Shown piece after piece: positions 1 to 7,077 of a stretch of 16,219 nucleotides of DNA. A program made the position numbers and the translations under genes. Source of the DNA: JANFXS01 sp022791155 (GTDB taxonomy: Bacteria > Bacillota > Clostridia > Lachnospirales > Anaerotignaceae); the NCBI GenBank assembly GCA_949743895.1, contig CATJUX010000041.1:1-16219 (forward strand), read 5' to 3'. The notes under the pieces are model-generated. The model saw nothing but the letters and a program-made list of their open reading frames with translations. It was not told the origin of the DNA and searched no databases. Positions within the stretch are counted from its first letter, which is position 1. Each line of letters opens with the position of its first letter.

Positions 1-38
1 AAAGCAACTATTTTTTCCATTGTTTTTTCAACTGCCAT
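1..38 (-). CDS. glyQS: Glycyl-tRNA synthetase, N-terminal fragment (cut by window edge)
   Basis: Only the first 12 codons and part of the next lie in the window; the reading is MAVEKTMEKIVA. The ATG sits 8 bases after a strong AGGAGG site (47-52). A start of the type TMEKIVA is typical of the single-chain (alpha2) glycyl-tRNA synthetase of Clostridia and Bacilli, which charges tRNA-Gly with glycine in the cytoplasm. The assignment rests mainly on the T-box leader just upstream, whose candidate specifier codon is GGC (Gly). With so few residues another T-box-controlled gene cannot be excluded, but leader and peptide agree. Confidence 0.7.
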   Translation of the reverse strand, partial: MAVEKTMEKIVA

Positions 39-81
39 ATAAAATTCCTCCTAAAAAATGTAGAATAAAATTCTGGCGAAC

Positions 82-121
82 AAAAAAGCCTTCCGCCGCT
101 TACAAATGTAAGGGACGAAAG
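82..121 (-). terminator. Regulated intrinsic terminator of the T-box leader
   Basis: On the minus strand, positions 121-108 pair with 103-90 around an ATTT loop (14 positions, one C-C mismatch, some G-U pairs), followed after two bases by six T (87-82). The 5' arm begins just after the T-box sequence, as expected for the alternative to the antiterminator. Confidence 0.85.
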
Positions 122-286
122 ACTACTTCCGCGGTTCCACCCTTTTTGGCCCACAACAGACCCTCTTTGAAACTGCCGCTCAAAAGCTCCCTTTGCCAAA
201 AATTCCTGCCTTTTTCCACCGCCCAAAGGCTCTCTTAAAGGAAATATATGGTTACTCCTCTTTTTCACAGCGGCCATATTAATGTT
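82..286 (-). ncRNA. T-box riboswitch leader, probably glycine-specific
   Basis: Read on the minus strand, this leader shows the landmarks of a T-box in order: an AGTA element (256-253) typical of the specifier-loop side of stem I, an AGAGA run and GGTG (220-217) of the distal stem I, a candidate specifier GGC (197-195), and the T-box sequence AGGGTGGAACCGCGG (143-129). A terminator hairpin with a U-tract follows. T-boxes bind a tRNA through the specifier codon and the tRNA 3' end; uncharged tRNA stabilises the antiterminator and lets the synthetase gene be transcribed. The GGC specifier and the GlyRS-like start downstream fit a glycine response. The exact specifier was assigned by eye and needs a covariance model fold. 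Confidence 0.93.
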
Positions 287-292
287 ACATCT

Positions 293-321
293 AATGTACC
301 AAATAAGCCTCTTTTTGTCAA
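293..321 (-). promoter_or_regulatory. Promoter of the T-box/glycyl-tRNA synthetase transcript
   Basis: A perfect -35 TTGACA (321-316), a 17-base spacer and a -10 TACATT (298-293) are seen on the minus strand. The predicted start near 286 fits the 5' end of the T-box fold. Confidence 0.8.
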
Positions 322-610
322 CTTTTTATTTCCGCATTCAACAATGCATTTTGTGCTGATATGCGGCAGAATTCACAAATTTTTTGCCAAAACATGCATC
401 AGGCGGCTGTCATATCATGCAGCCGCCTGAAAAATCAAAATTGATAGTGATGTCAATTCAGTTTCAAATCTCTTTGGCAAAAACCAAACACAGCCATGAA
501 AATGTTTTCATACACTTTTCTGACCAATTGTGACATTTTTCACCGTGTCAGTTCAACAATAAAATTCAAAACCAGTCTGTTCTGAAAAAGAAATTCACAT
601 GCTGTTTTGT
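322..610. other. Gene-free gap between symporter and T-box operon
   Basis: No convincing gene. Short ORFs here lack a ribosome binding site and recognisable product. The gap holds a perfect GC-rich hairpin (listed separately) and an AT-rich 16-base palindrome-like stretch, ATGAAAATGTTTTCAT (496-511), without other signals. Confidence 0.6.
400..429 (-). terminator. Perfect 10-bp GC-rich hairpin, probable terminator of the racemase-symporter operon
   Basis: CAGGCGGCTG (400-409) and CAGCCGCCTG (420-429) form a perfect 10-bp stem with a 10-base loop. It lies 180 bases downstream of the symporter stop and before the next promoter, so termination of the minus-strand operon is the simplest role. 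The U-tract is poor: on the minus strand the bases after the stem are ATGCATGTTTT. It could instead be an RNA-processing or pausing structure. Confidence 0.5.
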
Positions 611-2005
611 TCAATTTTTAACTTTGTCTTTGTCAGCCGCGCTGATTGCTATGAACACAACGCCGCAGACGATAACCATAAATATTCCAACACTTTTGAA
701 CATTCCTGTCAGCGCCGGAACAAAACTCCATGCTATAATCGATATGATTGACGCAAGTATTGTCCAAAATCCTGCTTTTTTGCTTGAAAAGCTTGGAACA
801 ATCAAAGCGCCCACAACTATGAACGATGTTCCAATTGCCAGCGAAAGCGCCTTTTGCATGGCGCTCAATATTGTTCCCATCTGTGTGGCAATCAAATATG
901 TGATTATGCTGCTGACAACAACTATAACTTTGTTCACAACCATTTTTTTGCTTTCATCAACATCCACAAATTTGAAAACTATGTCTTTGCTGACAGTTGT
1001 GGCCAAGCCAATAATCATTGAACAGCCTGTCCCCATGTCGGCTGCCCAAAGGCCGGAAAGAGTTATTCCGCCAAGGACTGGAGGTATGCTCATGAGTATC
1101 ATTGGCAATGCCACTGAGGCATTGGCTTCTGGAAGAAGCGCTTTTCCGGCAACGCCCAAAAGCGCGCATATAAAGCCAACAGGCACCATAAGCGCCGCGC
1201 CCACAATGAAGCCCAGTGACGCCGCTCTGTCATCTTTGCCCGTCAGCCCAATTTGAACAACGCCCTGAACGCTGTTTGTGTTGCCAAGCATAACTATTAT
1301 CCAGCTTACAATTCCAATCCAGCCCATTCCAGCCGTGAAGCTGAGATATGGAACATCTGGTTCCGCCGCTGTCAGCACATTTATCGCTTCCCAGCCGCCG
1401 TGGCCGTTCAAAACAATGAGCGCCGCCACAATGACTCCAATGTATATAAGTATAAGATTGAGCACATTTGTGAGGGAAACACTTCCCATTCCGCCAATGA
1501 CCGCAACCAGCATGAATATAACAAATGAGAAAAACGTTCCGCTTTTAACGGTGAATATGTCAGGAAGAAGCGAAGCAAGTATGGAACCGCCAGCTTTATA
1601 TTGAAGCGCTATAATTCCGGATTGTATTATGCACATTGATATAACCATTATGAAACATGTTTTTTTGCCATATAAATCCTCAACAAGACCGCTTATTGTG
1701 GAATAGCCGCTGTGGCGCAGATATTTCACAGCCAAAAATGAAGACACAACAGCCCCAATAGCCCATGCCGTGTCATACCAGCCCGCAGAAAGCCCAACGC
1801 TGAAAGCGTTTTCGGCAATGCCAATTGTTGAAGCGCCGCCAATGGCAAGCCCGGCAATGCTTGCGGCCACAACAAAGGCGTTGTTCTTTCCTTTATATAT
1901 AAGGAAATTTTCGCCGTCTCTTTTTTGTTTATACGAAACATAAAAACTGATTGCAAACAGCAAAACCACATATAAAATCACAATTATCAGAGGAATGTTC
2001 ATCAT
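611..2005 (-). CDS. Sodium:solute symporter (SSS family)
   Basis: A 464-residue, very hydrophobic protein with many predicted membrane helices and the layout of the SSS (SLC5-like) family, whose members use the sodium gradient to import sugars, amino acids or organic acids. Visible family-like features are the first helix after a short N-terminus, the GLAIGGASTIGIAE stretch near residues 52-65, and the YSTISGLVEDLYG stretch near 101-113 between helices. Length is usual for the family. Its ATG overlaps the stop of the upstream LarA-family gene (ATGA), so the two are translationally coupled and probably work on the same substrate, possibly lactate or another 2-hydroxyacid (inference). A second ATG directly follows the first; the site GGAAGGGG upstream allows either. 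Substrate cannot be read from sequence. Confidence 0.85.
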   Translation of the reverse strand: MMNIPLIIVILYVVLLFAISFYVSYKQKRDGENFLIYKGKNNAFVVAASIAGLAIGGASTIGIAENAFSVGLSAGWYDTAWAIGAVVSSFLAVKYLRHSGYSTISGLVEDLYGKKTCFIMVISMCIIQSGIIALQYKAGGSILASLLPDIFTVKSGTFFSFVIFMLVAVIGGMGSVSLTNVLNLILIYIGVIVAALIVLNGHGGWEAINVLTAAEPDVPYLSFTAGMGWIGIVSWIIVMLGNTNSVQGVVQIGLTGKDDRAASLGFIVGAALMVPVGFICALLGVAGKALLPEANASVALPMILMSIPPVLGGITLSGLWAADMGTGCSMIIGLATTVSKDIVFKFVDVDESKKMVVNKVIVVVSSIITYLIATQMGTILSAMQKALSLAIGTSFIVVGALIVPSFSSKKAGFWTILASIISIIAWSFVPALTGMFKSVGIFMVIVCGVVFIAISAADKDKVKN

Positions 2006-3324
2006 TCCTTCGCCCCTTCCGTTTTTATATTTTCACAAAGATCTTTATACTCTTCCATAAGCTGTGGCATGACGCTTCCGCCATATGGCATTATATAAAC
2101 ATCTTTGCCGCCAAAATCGATTCTTTCCATGAGCTTTTCAATTGAGTCTGAAGCTGTTATCTCCATTGCTTTCACAAGTTCAGGATCAATTTGGCTCAAA
2201 AGAAGTGTGTCTGTTTTGCGGCATGCCTCACACGCGGCATAAAATATATATCCCCCAATTGTGAAATCCTTTCTCAGCGCTTCATCAAGCCTTCCTTCTC
2301 TCAAAGGAACAGCCCAGTCAAAAAAGTCGCCAGCGCCGCTTCCTTCAGGGCACTGTGCGAGGAACAAAAGCGTTCCGCCGTCTTTGACAGCTCTTGAAGC
2401 ATTAAAAAGCGTTTTTGTGGATTGATATAGATTCAAATCCTTTGGAAAGCCTCCACAGCTTGCAATGATTATGTCAGCTTTATATTCTATCGGAAGGCCA
2501 TAATATTTTTGAACATATGCACAGCTCTCACGCCATGCTGTGTTGAAATTTCCGCTGAAAAAACCACTGTGCCGGCTTGCCGAGTCAACAACAACATTTA
2601 TGCCAAATGTGATGTCAACAAAATCGGCGGCTTCGCACATGTCCATGTTTATTGGATTGCCGCTGAGCCTTCCGCCGCCCACAAGCTCACTGCTTTTTGG
2701 CTTCACAGGGTCAAGCGCCCGTTCGTGGTTCATGCGCACAGTTTGGCGTGAGGCAATTCCCGGAACAATGCTTTTTCTGCCGCCGCCATATCCCGCCATT
2801 ATGTGATGAACTGTTCCGCTCATGCATATAACTTTCCGGCCCACGGCAAGAGGGTTCACTTTCACTTCTGTTCCAAATGAGGTTGTTCCAACGCAAACCA
2901 AGTCTTCGGCATCACAGTCGTGATCAAAAACGCTGACATTTTTATAAGCATATTCTCCGGCTATTTTTTTCTTGTCTTCCTCGCTGTTGACTCTGTGCGT
3001 TCCAACAGCAATGAGAACTGCAATGTTTTCAAACGGAATCCCCATTTCGCCGTTCAAATATTCCACAAGAAAACCGCAAAGAATGTCCTGACGCATCCAA
3101 AGCCTTGTTATGTCACTTATTATTATTGTCACTTTGTCGTCTTTTTTTATCAGTTCTTTCAGTGGCGCGCTGTCTATCGCTCCTTTTTCAAGGGAATGTA
3201 TAAATTCTTCTTTTGCATTCTCTATGACAGGCATTTTGTTCTCATAGAGATATTTAACACTTTTTGCTCCCTCAATTGACAAATTTATTGTCTCGTTTCC
3301 ATATTTTAATTCCACTTTCTCCAT
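2002..3324 (-). CDS. LarA-family nickel-pincer racemase/epimerase
   Basis: A 440-residue protein of the lactate racemase LarA family, cytoplasmic enzymes that invert the C2 centre of 2-hydroxyacids using a covalently bound nickel-pincer nucleotide. The key residues known from Lactiplantibacillus LarA are all visible: DITR (71-74), GTHR with a catalytic histidine (108-111), HH (173-174), GGGRK with the cofactor-binding lysine at 184, H200 in MNHERA, and Y300-Q301-xx-K304. The active site therefore looks intact. Family members act on lactate, malate, 2-hydroxyglutarate, phenyllactate or gluconate, so the substrate is open. No cofactor-synthesis genes (larB, larC, larE) are in the window. The start at 3324 is chosen because GAAGGGG (3337-3331) lies 6 bases upstream; an in-frame ATG at 3351 has no ribosome binding site. 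It is coupled to the symporter downstream. Confidence 0.87.
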   Translation of the reverse strand: MEKVELKYGNETINLSIEGAKSVKYLYENKMPVIENAKEEFIHSLEKGAIDSAPLKELIKKDDKVTIIISDITRLWMRQDILCGFLVEYLNGEMGIPFENIAVLIAVGTHRVNSEEDKKKIAGEYAYKNVSVFDHDCDAEDLVCVGTTSFGTEVKVNPLAVGRKVICMSGTVHHIMAGYGGGRKSIVPGIASRQTVRMNHERALDPVKPKSSELVGGGRLSGNPINMDMCEAADFVDITFGINVVVDSASRHSGFFSGNFNTAWRESCAYVQKYYGLPIEYKADIIIASCGGFPKDLNLYQSTKTLFNASRAVKDGGTLLFLAQCPEGSGAGDFFDWAVPLREGRLDEALRKDFTIGGYIFYAACEACRKTDTLLLSQIDPELVKAMEITASDSIEKLMERIDFGGKDVYIMPYGGSVMPQLMEEYKDLCENIKTEGAKE

Positions 3325-3377
3325 AACAAACCCCTTCTCATTTTTTTGCATTAAAGTTTAAGACTTTAAACAAATAA

Positions 3378-3406
3378 AGTGTACCACAGCAATCACTCTT
3401 CGTCAA
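3378..3406 (-). promoter_or_regulatory. Promoter of the LarA-symporter operon
   Basis: TTGACG (3406-3401), a 17-base spacer and TACACT (3383-3378) on the minus strand give a good sigma-A-type promoter. The start near 3371 leaves a leader of about 45 bases before the chosen ATG at 3324. Confidence 0.75.
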
Positions 3407-3430
3407 TTATGAAAGCAAAAAATTTGCTCA

Positions 3431-3461
3431 TTTGAGACAACACAGCATTATATGTCTCAAA
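3431..3461. repeat. Perfect 9-bp inverted repeat upstream of the LarA promoter
   Basis: TTTGAGACA (3431-3439) and TGTCTCAAA (3453-3461) are perfect inverted copies, 13 bases apart. The right arm overlaps the U-tract of the asnB terminator and the left arm ends 25 bases upstream of the LarA -35. It may be a second terminator (T-run at 3422-3417 region on the minus strand), or an operator. Confidence 0.6.
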
Positions 3462-3503
3462 AAAAGCAGCAACTGTGAGACGTTTTCACACTCCAGTTGC
3501 TGC
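3459..3503 (-). terminator. Intrinsic terminator of asnB
   Basis: On the minus strand GCAGCAACTG (3503-3494) pairs perfectly with CAGTTGCTGC (3475-3466), with further pairing GTGA/TCAC inside the loop, followed directly by seven T (3465-3459). It lies about 100 bases after the asnB stop. Confidence 0.88.
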
Positions 3504-3605
3504 CAAACGCGTGGTTTTGCCAGTGTGGCCATTTTATTTTTGCATTTGGCTTCAAAAAATGCCAAATTTTCAAATCAAATGTAATGCTGAACAAACGCAA
3601 TCATT

Positions 3606-5435
3606 TCATGCGGCTTCAAAAAACTTGTTGTGCCAAACAAGAAACATATATATTGTCCATATTTTTCGGCTGTTGTCGCATTTTCCGGCTTTATGCTCGT
3701 CAAGAAGCTTGACTATCTCGCCAGTTTTGAAAAATTCCTTTGCCGCATCACTCTCAAATGCACTTTTCACAGTTTTATAATATACATCTTCTTTCAGCCA
3801 TATTCTTATTGGAACTGGAAAACCGAGTTTTTTCTTTTCGGCAACCATGTTGGGCACATATTTGTTGGCGGCGGCACGCATGGCAACCTTTGTGTTTTCC
3901 TTTGTGACTTTATATTTTTTTGGAAGCCTCCTCGCCACTCCAAAAACCTCTTTGTCCAAAAACGGAACTCTGACCTCAAGCGAGTTTGCCATGCTCATTT
4001 TGTCAGCTTTAAGGAGTATATCGCCTATAAGCCAAAAATGAATGTCAATATATTGCATGCGTGTCACATCGTCTTTTCCCTTAACTTTGTCATAAAACGG
4101 CATTGTTATCGACTGCGGTGCATTTTTTCCAGAAGGATTTTTGAGAAGTCTTTCTCTTTCGGCCTTTGTGAACATAAAGGCATTGCCAATGAACCGTTCT
4201 TCGAGATCCTTGCTTCCGCGTATCAAATAGTTTTTGCCCTTAACTTTGAAAGGCAAGGCCGCTGCCACTGACCCCAAAGCCCCCCTGACAGGTTTTGGCA
4301 TTGACATGATTGGCTTCAGCGCATCAGGCTCTTTATATATGTTATAGCCGCCAAAAAATTCGTCGGCGCCCTCGCCGGAAAGGGCAACCTTCACATGCTT
4401 CGCCGCCGTCTGGCTCACAAAATACAGCGCCACAGCAGAAGGATCGGCCAAAGGTTCATCCATGTGATATTGCACTGTTGGGAGTATGTTCCAATATTCA
4501 TCTTTCGAAATAAGCTTGCTGTAGTTGTCAATTTCAATCTTTTTTGACAGCTTTTTGGCAAAATCAATTTCGTTATATTTTTCATAGTCAAAACCAACTG
4601 TGAACGTTTTGTCGCCCTTGAAGCATGCCGCCACATAGCTGCTGTCAACGCCGCTGGAAAGAAAAGAGCCAACCTCAACATCACTGATTTTATGTTTTTT
4701 AATTGAGTCCTGCATTGCTGCGTCAATTTCATCAACAAAGCTGTCAAACGTCTTGTTTTCATCAGCCTCAAAAACAGGCTCCCAATAGCGCTTAATGGCC
4801 AAATTTCCGTTTTTATATGTCATATAATGGCTTGGCATGAGTTTGTAAACACCTTTGAAAAATGTTTCAGGCAAAACTGAATATTGAAATGTGAGATAGC
4901 TTTCAAGCGCTTCTTTGTTAACCTCTTTTTTGAATTTAGGATATTCCAATATGCTTTTGATCTCCGACGCAAATATAAGCTGTCCATCAATCTGAGCATA
5001 ATAGAAGGGTTTTATTCCAAAAAAATCTCTTGCGCCAAAAATTGTTTCATTTTTGCTGTCCCAAATCACAAAAGCAAACATTCCTCTCAGCTTGTTGAGC
5101 ATTTCCGTTCCATATTCCTCATAGGCATGTATCAAAACTTCTGTGTCGGCATTGTTTTTAAAAACATGACCTTTGGAAATGAGTTCTTCTCTCAAAGAGC
5201 CATAATTATATATCTCGCCATTAAACGTGATCACAATGTCGCCAGTTTCGTTATACATAGGTTGTGAGCCAAAATCCAAGTCAATAATGCTCAGCCGCCT
5301 GAAGCCCATTGCTATTTTGCCGTCAATGTGAGCGCCGCCGCTGTCCGGGCCCCTGTGAATGATTTTGTTCATCATATTTTCAAGAATTTCGTCTCTTTTC
5401 ACAATTTCGCCAGTAAATCCGCAAAATCCGCACAT
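3606..5435 (-). CDS. asnB: Asparagine synthetase (glutamine-hydrolysing)
   Basis: A 609-residue class-II amidotransferase that makes asparagine from aspartate, ATP and glutamine in the cytoplasm. The N-terminal glutaminase domain starts with the catalytic Cys2 (MCGFCGF) and shows FRRLSIIDL (45-53), FNGEIYNYG (71-79) and NADTEV (95-100). The C-terminal ATP-pyrophosphatase domain has the PP-loop SSGVDSS (260-266) and the later LSGEGADEFFGGY stretch typical of AsnB. Met1 must be removed to expose Cys2, and the site GGAGGTG just upstream of the ATG confirms the start. Length is normal. It appears monocistronic, with its own promoter candidate and terminator. The neighbouring LarA operon has an independent promoter, so no functional link is implied. 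Confidence 0.96.
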   Translation of the reverse strand: MCGFCGFTGEIVKRDEILENMMNKIIHRGPDSGGAHIDGKIAMGFRRLSIIDLDFGSQPMYNETGDIVITFNGEIYNYGSLREELISKGHVFKNNADTEVLIHAYEEYGTEMLNKLRGMFAFVIWDSKNETIFGARDFFGIKPFYYAQIDGQLIFASEIKSILEYPKFKKEVNKEALESYLTFQYSVLPETFFKGVYKLMPSHYMTYKNGNLAIKRYWEPVFEADENKTFDSFVDEIDAAMQDSIKKHKISDVEVGSFLSSGVDSSYVAACFKGDKTFTVGFDYEKYNEIDFAKKLSKKIEIDNYSKLISKDEYWNILPTVQYHMDEPLADPSAVALYFVSQTAAKHVKVALSGEGADEFFGGYNIYKEPDALKPIMSMPKPVRGALGSVAAALPFKVKGKNYLIRGSKDLEERFIGNAFMFTKAERERLLKNPSGKNAPQSITMPFYDKVKGKDDVTRMQYIDIHFWLIGDILLKADKMSMANSLEVRVPFLDKEVFGVARRLPKKYKVTKENTKVAMRAAANKYVPNMVAEKKKLGFPVPIRIWLKEDVYYKTVKSAFESDAAKEFFKTGEIVKLLDEHKAGKCDNSRKIWTIYMFLVWHNKFFEAA

Positions 5436-5493
5436 TTGTGCACCTCCAGTATATAAAAATATATAACCTGCCTTGTCACCAATTTAATTAAAA

Positions 5494-5522
5494 AGTCTAT
5501 CATATTTTTCCTTATTTCGCAA
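5494..5522 (-). promoter_or_regulatory. Candidate asnB promoter (extended -10)
   Basis: TTGCGA (5522-5517), a 17-base spacer and TAGACT (5499-5494) preceded by TGA (an extended -10). The start near 5487 gives a leader of about 50 bases. Both hexamers are imperfect. Confidence 0.5.
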
Positions 5523-5619
5523 CATGATATACATAAAGCCTGTTTTTGGCGCCTTGGAGGCTCCCCCTTTGGCAAACGTTTTGAAGTTCCTCCAAATAAA
5601 TCCGTGGAAATTTGCGTTA

Positions 5620-5641
5620 TTGCGCTAAAACCATAGCGCAA
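5620..5641. repeat. Perfect 8-bp inverted repeat in the asnB/glycan-gene divergent region
   Basis: TTGCGCTA (5620-5627) and TAGCGCAA (5634-5641) form a perfect dyad with a 6-base centre. It covers the -35 position of the candidate plus-strand promoter and could be an operator, or a hairpin shielding this gene pair from upstream transcription (T-run at 5647-5652). Confidence 0.6.
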
Positions 5642-5654
5642 AACAATTTTTTAT

Positions 5655-5662
5655 GCTAAAAT
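5655..5662 (+). promoter_or_regulatory. Candidate extended -10 promoter of the glycan gene pair
   Basis: TGCTAAAAT is an extended -10 (TG-n-TAAAAT). No good -35 is found at 17 bases; that position lies within the inverted repeat ending at 5641. The start near 5669 gives a leader of about 37 bases. Confidence 0.45.
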
Positions 5663-5705
5663 GATTTAAGCTAAGAACAAACCTTTTGAAAGGGTGTGTT
5701 GCTTT

Positions 5706-7076
5706 ATGGATTTAAGACGAAAAAATAAGTTTATAATGGTGACTGAAGTTTTTGCCAACATATTGGGGATGGGGCTTTTGTTTCTGCTCATATGGTTCAT
5801 ATTTTACAGATACAACCTAACCTCATTTCTCTATAAAAAAGGAACGGCGCTGCTTGTTCTCATATATTGCGCCATATATCTTCTTTTCAATCAAATCTAC
5901 AGAGGCTTCAAAATTGACTATCTTCGAAAGAGTGAAATTGTATATTCACAGTGCCTAAGCATGATGTTTGTCAACATAATCACATTTTTTCAGATTTGCC
6001 TGATCGACCGCCGCGTTGTGGCAATCCCCCCAATGGTGATTCTTTCGGCAATTGATGTTGTTTTCATTCTCTGCTGGACATTGTGGAGCAAAAAAAGATA
6101 TAGAAAACGCAGCATTGTCAGAGATGTCGTGATTATATACCGCGACAAAGAGCCGTGGGAAGCCGCCGAAAAAATCAATCACTATGACGACAAATTCAAC
6201 GTTTCAAAGTTCATAAAATGCGATTGCAGTGTCAACAAAATATTGAAAAAACTTTCTGCCGAAAACGGCGTTGTCCTTTGCGGAATTGACCCAACAATGC
6301 GCAAAACAATCATGGATTTTTGCTTTGAACGCTCCATGCCCGTGTTTGTCATTCCAGACTCCTCAGACATAATATTAAAAAGCGCCGCTGTGCTCAGCAT
6401 GCAGGACATGCCATTGTTCCAGTGCCACCGCGGCGAGCTCAATCTCATAGATGAGTTCGTGAAAAGAGCATTTGATATATGTGCCTCATTGTTGGGCATA
6501 ATATTTCTGTCGCCGATTATGGCCCTCACCGCTTTGGCTGTCAAGCTTTGCGACAATGGCCCTGTTTTCTATAAACAAGAAAGGCTGACGCTCAATGGCC
6601 ACAAATTCAAGCTCTATAAATTCAGAAGCATGATTGTTGATGCCGAAAAAGACGGCGTTGCACGCTTGGCGCAATCCGGCGACAGCCGCATAACCCCTGT
6701 TGGGCATGTCATACGCAAGTTCCGCCTTGATGAGCTTCCTCAGCTTTTCAACATACTTTTTGGAGACATATCAGTTGTTGGGCCGCGCCCTGAACGCCCT
6801 GAAATCTCAAAACAATATGAAAAGTCAATCCCCGAATTCAAATTTAGGCTCAAAATGAAAGCCGGCCTGACAGGCTATGCACAGGTCATTGGCCGTTACA
6901 ACACAACGCCATATGACAAGCTCATGTGGGATTTAATGTATATCGAAAACTATTCATTCATGATGGACTTAAAAATAATACTAATGACAATAAAGATTCT
7001 ATTTTTGCCGGAAAGCACCCAAGGCGTTGGCGAGGGCCTTATGACGGCTGAAAAAACAAAGGAAGCGAGCAGATAA
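5706..7076 (+). CDS. Polyprenyl-phosphate sugar phosphotransferase (surface glycan initiation)
   Basis: A 456-residue membrane enzyme of the bacterial sugar transferase family, which starts a surface polysaccharide by moving a sugar-1-phosphate from a nucleotide sugar to undecaprenyl phosphate. The N-terminal part has about four hydrophobic segments (near 14-34, 45-62, 83-100, 108-128), then a soluble stretch. The catalytic domain begins at KRAFDICASLLG (about 253-264), a hydrophobic re-entrant helix, followed by KFRSM (305-309), the catalytic Asp-Glu pair in LDELPQLFN (341-349), SVVGPRPE (356-363) and AGLTGYAQV (386-394). ATG 5706 is preferred over an in-frame GTG at 5694, which itself overlaps the only purine-rich site (AAAGGG 5689-5694). 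The donor sugar cannot be told. Translation is probably coupled to the next gene, one base away. Confidence 0.9.
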   Translation: MDLRRKNKFIMVTEVFANILGMGLLFLLIWFIFYRYNLTSFLYKKGTALLVLIYCAIYLLFNQIYRGFKIDYLRKSEIVYSQCLSMMFVNIITFFQICLIDRRVVAIPPMVILSAIDVVFILCWTLWSKKRYRKRSIVRDVVIIYRDKEPWEAAEKINHYDDKFNVSKFIKCDCSVNKILKKLSAENGVVLCGIDPTMRKTIMDFCFERSMPVFVIPDSSDIILKSAAVLSMQDMPLFQCHRGELNLIDEFVKRAFDICASLLGIIFLSPIMALTALAVKLCDNGPVFYKQERLTLNGHKFKLYKFRSMIVDAEKDGVARLAQSGDSRITPVGHVIRKFRLDELPQLFNILFGDISVVGPRPERPEISKQYEKSIPEFKFRLKMKAGLTGYAQVIGRYNTTPYDKLMWDLMYIENYSFMMDLKIILMTIKILFLPESTQGVGEGLMTAEKTKEASR

Positions 7077-7077
7077 T

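Noticed and set aside
8..277. An 89-codon frame over the T-box leader
   Set aside because: It runs through the T-box and terminator, which are structural RNA; the true gene starts at 38 with a strong ribosome binding site.
624..1256. A 210-codon hydrophobic open frame opposite the symporter
   Set aside because: The opposite strand of membrane-protein codons often yields a hydrophobic frame; the symporter frame has the family features and coupling.
3546..3571. The hairpin ATTTGGC/GCCAAAT after asnB as its main terminator
   Set aside because: On the minus strand it is followed by GCAAAAAT, not a U-tract; the hairpin at 3459-3503 is far better.
3630..4271. A 213-codon open frame opposite asnB
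   Set aside because: Antisense to the conserved C-terminal domain of AsnB, aromatic-rich and without motifs.
5399..5641. An 80-codon frame between asnB and the glycan genes
   Set aside because: It overlaps the asnB start and promoter, lacks a ribosome binding site and resembles no known protein.
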